Shown: positions 58,495 through 64,000 of the stretch, piece after piece
Position numbering within the stretch: the stretch's first letter is position 1
How the letters are laid out: the number at the start of each line of letters is the position of its first letter
Made by a program: the position numbers and the translations under genes
Source: Balanoglossus misakiensis
Lineage: Eukaryota; Hemichordata
Direction of reading: 5' to 3'
Assembly: GCA_040954595.2 (NCBI GenBank)
Contig: JBECUI020000027.1
Location: 372,001 to 436,000, forward strand
Length of the DNA: 64,000 nt
The notes under the pieces: model-generated
The model's database searches: none
Told to the model about the DNA's origin: nothing
What the model saw: the letters and a program-made list of their open reading frames with translations, nothing else

Positions 58495-61411
58495 ATGAAA
58501 CATATGAATTTATTGACCAACTCACTCACTCACTCACTCACTCACTCACTCACTCACTCACTCACTCACTCACTCACTCACTCACTCACTTTCCCGCGTA
58601 AGAGGTCAAAGGAAAACCTTAGCTGAAAGAGTCACCCTTTTACCCCTTGCCTTCTACCTTTTAAGCTCCTGTAATAACCCCGCTGCTCCTTCCTTTGAAG
58701 CGGTCACCTACCGGGACAACGGCACGGAAATCACCATTACTGGTCTGGCAACACAAGACAGCACAACCCTCACCATACCCTCAGTCATTCAAGACAAGCC
58801 TGTGACCACCATAGCCAAAGCAGCCTTTAAAAACTCATCCCTTACCAGCGTAACCATACCAGACACTGTAAAAACCATAGAAGATGAAGCCTTTAACGCA
58901 TCGGCCTCCCTTGCTGAAGTTCACCTAGGAAAAGGCATTAGCTCCATAGGAAGCCTGGCCTTCGCCGCTACGGCCCTGACCAAGCTGACCATCTTAGCCC
59001 CAACGTCCCCCAGCTTTACAGGCAGCCCCGCCGAAGCCTTTCCTTCATCCTTAACGGCTATTACCTTAAACTACCCCATCGGCTCTACCGGCTACTCAGA
59101 AGCCCCCTGGAGCGGCTTCGGCACACAAAAAGCGGTCCTGGACCCCGCTGTCATTGAAAACGTAGACCCCGAACATCAAAGCATCATCATCAGCCTCAAA
59201 GCCCTACCTGGCATCACCATCACCGTAGCAGCTTACACCGAACCTGGCTTTACTGAACCTGCCGCCGCAACGGCAGACTCTGACCCAACGGCAACAGCAG
59301 CCCAGGACATAACCTTGACCGGCCTGACAAACGAAACCCCCTACTACCTGCGGGCAAAAGCATACCAAGACGACCCAGAAAACCCCACAGACTGGATAGA
59401 ACTCTCAAGCAACCCCAGTATCCCAAGACCACACCCCACAGTCAGCATAGAAGGGGTTAGTCTCGACTCTGCCAATCTCACCCTTATCCTCAGCATCAAA
59501 GCCCTAAGCGGGGTCACCATCACTGCCTCGGTACACAACCAGGCTGACTACTCAGACCAAGCCGTGGCCTCAGAATCCCTCGAAGCCTCAGGAGAGAGAG
59601 AAGAGATAAGTTTTACTGGCATGACCAGAGGAAATCCCTACTACATTCGACTTCAGGGCCTAAACTCCCAAGGGGAAACAAGCGACTGGACAGAAGCCCC
59701 CGGCAATCCCTACATCCTTCCCATCGCCCGCATTACCGATGCCATACCCCGTTCAGGAAAGATAACGGCCATGGTTGAGGCTCTCGAAGGTACAGAAGCA
59801 AAAATCCAGGCCTCCACAAATAAAGATTTCACGACGATCACCAAGGAACTCACCTTTACTGGCGAGGGCCTGGGCAACGAGAAAGCCCTGGTAATAGACG
59901 GGCTCATTGATGATAGCACCCACTACCTGCGTACCCTCCTGAGTGACGACAGCGCTGAGTACCGCTATTCCACGCCCCTCATCCCCACAGCCGACGGCAC
60001 GCAGCACATCCACCGCCTAAGCGAACTGGCTAAAATCGGAGTGGATACGGAAAACTACCCCGATAACTGGAACTACGAGTTAAAAACAAACCTCAACTTC
60101 GCTGACGCCGACAACGATGGGGTTATGGATGACCCCTTCGACAGCGACGATGATGCCGATAACGGTAACTGGACACCTCTTACTCCTGGAACTTATGACA
60201 ACGATGGAAACTACGTAAGCGGTGGATATGCTGGGAACTTTGATGGTAAAAAACACAGTATCGAGGGAATGAGCATCACGACACCTGAAGCTAATAGAGT
60301 CGGTTTTTTTAATTCTATGCTTGCTGGAGGTCAAATTAAGGATCTGGGGCTGCTGGGGGGCTCTGTCTCGGGGAATGCTAGCGTAGGTACTTTGGTCGGT
60401 TATAGCCGAGGTACCATAAGCGGAAGCTATGCCACTGGAGATGTCTCGGGACAGGGCCAATATGTGGGTGGTTTGCTTGGGTATAGTACTGGTAGCATAG
60501 CAGGCAGCTATGCTACCGGGGATATCTCGGGAGATCAAGTCGTGGGTGGTTTGGTTGGAGATACGAGAGGACCCATAACAGGAAGCTATGCCACCGGTAA
60601 TGTCTCGGGGCAGGGCCAAAATGTGGGTGGTTTGGTTGGAGAGAATAATGGGGGCATAACAGATAGCCATGCCACTGGGGATGTCTCGGGGGAAGAAACC
60701 GTAGGTGGTTTGGTTGGAAGCAACTCAAGGAATATAACAGGAAGCTATGCCACCGGTAATGTCTCGGGGCAGGGCCAAAATGTGGGTGGTTTGCTTGGGT
60801 ATGGTGGTGGTGGTACCATAACGAATAGTTATGCCACTGGGTCAGTCACGGGGACAAGTGCCCTTGGCGGCTTGGTCGGACAATTGTGGACAGATACGAA
60901 TAATCCCATAAGGGGTAGCTATGCCACTGGGTCAGTCACGGGGACAAGTGCCCTTGGCGGCTTGGTCGGTTCGATCTTTGCTGGTCCCATAACGAACAGC
61001 TATGCCACCGGAGATGTCTCGGGGGAACAAGTCGTAGGTGGTTTGGTCGGACAACAGTACTCTGCTCATTTTATAACAAACAGTTATGCCACCGGAGCTG
61101 TCTCGGCAACCATTGAGAACATTGGGAGGTTGCTAGGAGGAAGACAGTCTCAAGGTACCATAAGGAACAGCTACTACTATGACAACCAGACCATCACCCC
61201 CCCTGACAACGTCACTCCCAACACCGAAGGCAGCGCCGTAACCCTGGAACAACTAAAAACCTCAACCTGGTACACCGGAACCGACATGGGCAATCTAGGC
61301 TGGTCCAACGATGCTTGGATCATCGACGGCCGGGTCAACGGTACTACCCCCTTCCACCCCCACATCAAAAACCTTCCAGACCAGCCCGACATCCCCCTTC
61401 CAACTCTCTAA
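58495..61411 (+). CDS. BspA-GLUG lipoprotein 3 (OFF register)
   Basis: ATG 58495 with AAGGAG, a second in-frame ATG at 58504, leader ending LLTN, then (ACTC)17. The body frame is +1 to both ATGs and meets TGA 58514-58516 upstream, so no start is in frame; the first internal start is GTG 58802, after the signal peptide. In the body frame the n-region, core and lipobox LLSSC are intact. Domains as in genes 1 and 2 plus one extra fibronectin-like segment (~200-300 of the body: YYIRLQGLNSQGETSDW). Nine GLUG repeats, diverged from 1 and 2 in places; C-terminus nearly identical. Losing one unit would put it ON. Confidence 0.8.
58520..58587 (+). repeat. (ACTC)17 tract of BspA-GLUG gene 3
   Basis: Seventeen perfect units; OFF by one relative to ATG 58495. 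Confidence 0.95.
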
Positions 61412-61470
61412 CCATCACCCCCCTGCATTCGCGGGGGGGGGACCAAGCAAGTCTCACACCAGTCCCTTAT
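61412..61470. repeat. Single decayed unit of the 57-bp C/G repeat
   Basis: CCCCCCTGCATTCGCGGGGGGGGG, here in two parts (CCCCCCTGCATTC, GCGGGGGGGGG), then ACCAAGCAAGTCTCACACCAG: one unit of the array found after BspA-GLUG gene 1. Confidence 0.6.
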
Positions 61471-61704
61471 TCTCCTGGGCTTCCCAGCCCTCTAAGCCTC
61501 CCGCATTCCAGCCACCCACTCCAAGACTAAGAATCGGAAGGAATAGGGTTTGAACCGATCTTCAAGTTGCTTCTGTTTGCTTGGTCTACTTCTCATCTAC
61601 ACAAGAGGCAAAGGATGGGGGATGATAGCCGAAAAGCCTAGAAAAGCAAAAATTATGGAAAATTCTGAAAAAGGAATCGTACTCCCAGGACCTTCTGAGT
61701 CTTT

Positions 61705-62135
61705 GATGCGTTTGAGGCATCATCCAGGCCAAGGGCCTCACAATTCCACCTGCCCCTCACCGAAGGAGAATAGGCCCTGGGAATCTGGTGAACCGAGACT
61801 TCACAGGAGCCTAGCCGAAGTCCTTGTTGCTTGCTGACTTCATCTATGTATTGACTTGGCAGAGCTGTGCCTATGTTGCCTTCATCAGCGAGATTTTTTC
61901 CCAGAAGATCGTCGGTTGGAAACCCAAATGCTCAATGAAAACTGACTTAACTCTCAACGCACTAAACCCTGCTACTGGCCTGATTTATCATAGCGATAGC
62001 GGCACTCAGTATCGGTCGCTGTTCAGACCGGCTAACTAAAGTCATCCCTTAAGCCTTCGATTGGGAGCAGGGGGAATGTGACTGTAAAAGCTCAAAAGTC
62101 TCTACAACAACCACCGTAGACGCACCTGGCAGAGA
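61705..62135 (+). pseudogene. IS3-family transposase (OrfB) remnant
   Basis: In one frame: GIIQAKGLTIPPAP, VNRDFTGA, a stop, then ADFIYVLTWQSCAYVAFISE, FSQKIVGWKPKCSMKTDLTL, GLIYHSDSGTQYRSL and a stop at 62037-62039. This follows the rve integrase region of IS3/IS150-type OrfB (VNRDF, ADFTYV-TW, F-R-IVGW-S-MRTDL, HSD-G-QY). The third catalytic residue region is lost; a possible C-terminal piece (YNNHRRRTW) appears near 62105. No terminal inverted repeats were found. Inactive relic at the boundary between the adhesin region and the ntrC-type genes. 61471-61704 holds nothing else. Confidence 0.75.
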
Positions 62136-62147
62136 AAGAACAATACT

Positions 62148-63551
62148 TCATCGCTCCAAAGAACTGGGCTTGTCCGGTTCATCACGAAAAAATTCTTTTT
62201 CCAACCCATAGTCCCGTATCTTGCGGTACAGGGTCTTTCTGCCTATTCCCAAGGTCTCGGCCGCCAGGCTCTTGTTTCCTCCAAGAGTGCTCAAAGTGGT
62301 CCGTATAATAGCCTTTACGGCCTCGTCCATGGTGGTACCCACGGAAATCCTTATAACATCTTTTTCATGACGTCCCGTTATTTGGGGAGAAAGATCTTCC
62401 AGAGTTAACAAGGGCCCCTTGCCCAGAATAATGGCACTTTCGATAATGTTCCGAAGCTCCCGCACATTTCCCGGCCAAGAATAGGTACGAAGGGCCATAA
62501 GAGCTTTGGGTTCCAAGCCTTCAAACTGCTTGTTATTCTCCTTAGAAAATTCCCGTAGAAAGGCAGCTACCAGAAGAGGAATATCTTCCTGCCTTTCCCG
62601 CAGGGGAGGCAAAGAAACCTCAATAACGTTCAAGCGGTAGTACAGATCCTCCCGGAACCGGCCGTTGGCCACCTCCTGCCGAAGGTCTCGGTTTGTGGCT
62701 GCGATTATCCTCACATCAACAGACAGGCTCTGCTCTCCGCCAACACGCTCAAAAACCCTTTCCTGCAGAACCCTAAGAATTTTAATCTGTATGGCCTGGT
62801 TGATTTCTCCTATTTCATCTAAGAAGATAGTTCCCCCATCAGCCAGCTCAAACCTTCCCTTACGCAGCCCGGAGGCTCCGGTAAAGGAACCCTTCTCGTG
62901 ACCAAAAAGCTCGCTTTCCAAAAGTGTTTCGGAAAGGGCGGCACAGTGTACCTTAACCAGGGGAGCATCCTTCCGAGGGGAATGGCGGTGAATCGCATTG
63001 ACCACCAACTCCTTTCCCGTTCCGCTTTCTCCGGTAATCAGTATTGAAGCTTTGGTGGGGCCAACCTGTTCAATAAGGTCAAAGATCCGCTTCATTGGGC
63101 TGCTTCTGCCAAGAAGAACCAGATCTTGCCTTTTCTGTTCCAGACGATTGACTTCTTCTTGAAGCGCCCGGTGTTTCATGATGAGTTCACGGGTAGAAAG
63201 GGCTCTTTTTGTCAACAGAGCTAGACGGTCCAGGTTTACAGGCTTAGTTAAAAAATCATAGGCCCCGTCCCGCATAGCCTTTACGGCATTCTCCACAGTA
63301 CCATGACCAGTAAGGATGATAACCGGAACGGTGGGATAGGCCGAAACAAGTCTTTTAAGGAGTTCTTCTCCCGAGAGCTTGGGCATCTTGAGATCGGCAA
63401 TTACCAAGTCAATTTCTGTCTTGATCATCATTTTGAGTGCCCCCTGGGCATCGGAGACCTGGAAAACCTTGTAGCCTTCCAGTTCCATTGCCCGAGTTAG
63501 GCCTTCGCGAATGTTCTTCTCGTCGTCAACGATCAAGATCCGAAATGTCAT
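62148..63551 (-). CDS. NtrC-family sigma54-dependent response regulator
   Basis: 467 aa. Receiver domain 1-120: phospho-acceptor Asp53 (IADLKMPKL), Lys103 (TKPVN). AAA+ domain: Walker A GESGTGKE (174-181), sigma54-contact loop GSFTGA (221-226; Ser in place of the usual Ala), Walker B TIFLDEIGEI (241-250). Fis-type helix-turn-helix at the end (LAAETLGIGRKTLYRKIRDY). It activates sigma54 promoters when phosphorylated. The start overlaps the stop of the histidine kinase by 4 nt (ATGA), so they form a two-component pair. Targets not visible. Confidence 0.95.
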   Translation of the reverse strand: MTFRILIVDDEKNIREGLTRAMELEGYKVFQVSDAQGALKMMIKTEIDLVIADLKMPKLSGEELLKRLVSAYPTVPVIILTGHGTVENAVKAMRDGAYDFLTKPVNLDRLALLTKRALSTRELIMKHRALQEEVNRLEQKRQDLVLLGRSSPMKRIFDLIEQVGPTKASILITGESGTGKELVVNAIHRHSPRKDAPLVKVHCAALSETLLESELFGHEKGSFTGASGLRKGRFELADGGTIFLDEIGEINQAIQIKILRVLQERVFERVGGEQSLSVDVRIIAATNRDLRQEVANGRFREDLYYRLNVIEVSLPPLRERQEDIPLLVAAFLREFSKENNKQFEGLEPKALMALRTYSWPGNVRELRNIIESAIILGKGPLLTLEDLSPQITGRHEKDVIRISVGTTMDEAVKAIIRTTLSTLGGNKSLAAETLGIGRKTLYRKIRDYGLEKEFFRDEPDKPSSLER

Positions 63552-64000
63552 GACTCATCTCCTGTCAATAACCGCTGTTCTGTCTGGGGGATTGGTAGGA
63601 ATATTCTAAAATTGGTGCCCCGGCCAGGATTGGAAGCAATTTGAATTTCTCCTCCATGTTCCCTGATAACCTTGTACACCACGGTAAGTCCCAGACCCGA
63701 ACCAGTTTCCTTGGTGGTATAGTAAGGCTCAAAAATCTTTCCCTGAAGCTCTTCAGGAATGCCTGTACCCGTATCCTTGACCGAAAGAAGTAACTGATCC
63801 CCTTCTCGACAGGTCTGGATTCTGAGTTCCCCCCCAGAGGGCATGGCTGCCAAGGCATTTTTAATAATGTTCAGCAATGCCTGCTTCATTGCAGTTTCGT
63901 CCATGACTATGCGGGGCAGGGTTTCTTCAAGAAGCAGGACAACATTTACCCGGGATTCTTCCATTTCGTAACAGAGAAACTGTATAAGGTCTGTTATTAA
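63548..64000 (-). CDS. Sensor histidine kinase, C-terminal catalytic part (N-terminus beyond window)
   Basis: The frame is open to the right edge, so the gene starts outside. The visible ~150 residues are the HATPase domain: N box NIIKNALAAMPSGG, D box DTGTGIP, F box FEPYYTTK, G2 box GSGLGLTVVYKVIREHGG, and the end GTNFRIFLP. The His-box is not in the window. Partner of the adjacent NtrC-type regulator. Confidence 0.9.
   Translation of the reverse strand, partial: LITDLIQFLCYEMEESRVNVVLLLEETLPRIVMDETAMKQALLNIIKNALAAMPSGGELRIQTCREGDQLLLSVKDTGTGIPEELQGKIFEPYYTTKETGSGLGLTVVYKVIREHGGEIQIASNPGRGTNFRIFLPIPQTEQRLLTGDES

Noticed and set aside
5529-58587. ACTC tracts and the 57-bp and 150-200-bp arrays as CRISPR
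   Set aside because: They are head-to-tail tandem repeats with no unique spacers, and no cas gene is present.
61530-61560. GGGTTTGAACC near 61546 as a tRNA T-arm
   Set aside because: T-stem has a mismatch and no D-arm, anticodon arm or acceptor stem can be folded around it on either strand.

Overview
The window most likely comes from a spirochaete of the Treponema/Spirochaeta lineage. That is an inference from gene content: a UPF0164/FadL-like outer-membrane protein with a TPR tail, a giant sialidase-like/HAMP/SpoIIE phosphatase in an operon with a TPR periplasmic protein and a zinc-ribbon protein, a LysM/coiled-coil lipoprotein pair, many lipoproteins, and no rRNA or tRNA. The species cannot be fixed from the sequence alone.

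Layout. 1-5153 (-): a giant BspA-type leucine-rich-repeat lipoprotein built from tandem ~148-residue modules, cut by the left edge. 5.4-26.5 kb: a surface-lipoprotein contingency region. It holds a decayed orphan locus with a 19-unit ACTC tract, a divergent frameshifted relative, an alpha/beta-hydrolase lipoprotein, eight tandem ~1.63-kb lipoprotein cassettes, four small paralogous lipoproteins, two cassette-less copies of the intercassette DNA, and a ninth cassette. Each cassette has a sigma70-type promoter abutting a 5-9 nt poly-C run, a strong SD, a short ATG-led leader, an (ACTC)n tract of 3-17 units, a lipoprotein signal peptide, a conserved body and a variable C-terminal block. 26.9-50.7 kb: ordinary chromosomal genes (Ig-like repeat lipoprotein, YkvA/DUF1232 protein, carotenoid oxygenase, LysM and coiled-coil lipoproteins, FAD-dependent oxidoreductase, membrane LuxR regulator, SUMF1-type lipoprotein, PEGA outer-membrane protein, the zinc-ribbon/SpoIIE/TPR operon, UPF0164 protein, two membrane proteins). 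51-61.4 kb: three large BspA-GLUG lipoproteins, again led by ACTC tracts and separated by C/G-rich tandem arrays. 61.7-62.1 kb: an IS3-family transposase remnant. 62.1-64 kb (-): an NtrC-type sigma54 response regulator and the C-terminal end of its histidine kinase.

Central interpretation. Thirteen loci carry an ACTC tetranucleotide tract immediately after the start codon. The repeat has no stop in any frame and encodes Thr-His-Ser-Leu, so gain or loss of one unit moves the signal peptide and body in or out of frame. This is the architecture of phase-variable contingency genes. Reading the registers as given, all nine cassettes are OUT of frame with their SD-preceded ATG. Two of the three BspA-GLUG genes are IN frame, but only through a second ATG that overlaps the first (ATGAATG), and the third is OUT. 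Mosaic exchange of N- and C-terminal blocks between cassettes suggests gene conversion as a second layer of variation. All register statements depend on correct repeat counts in the assembly.
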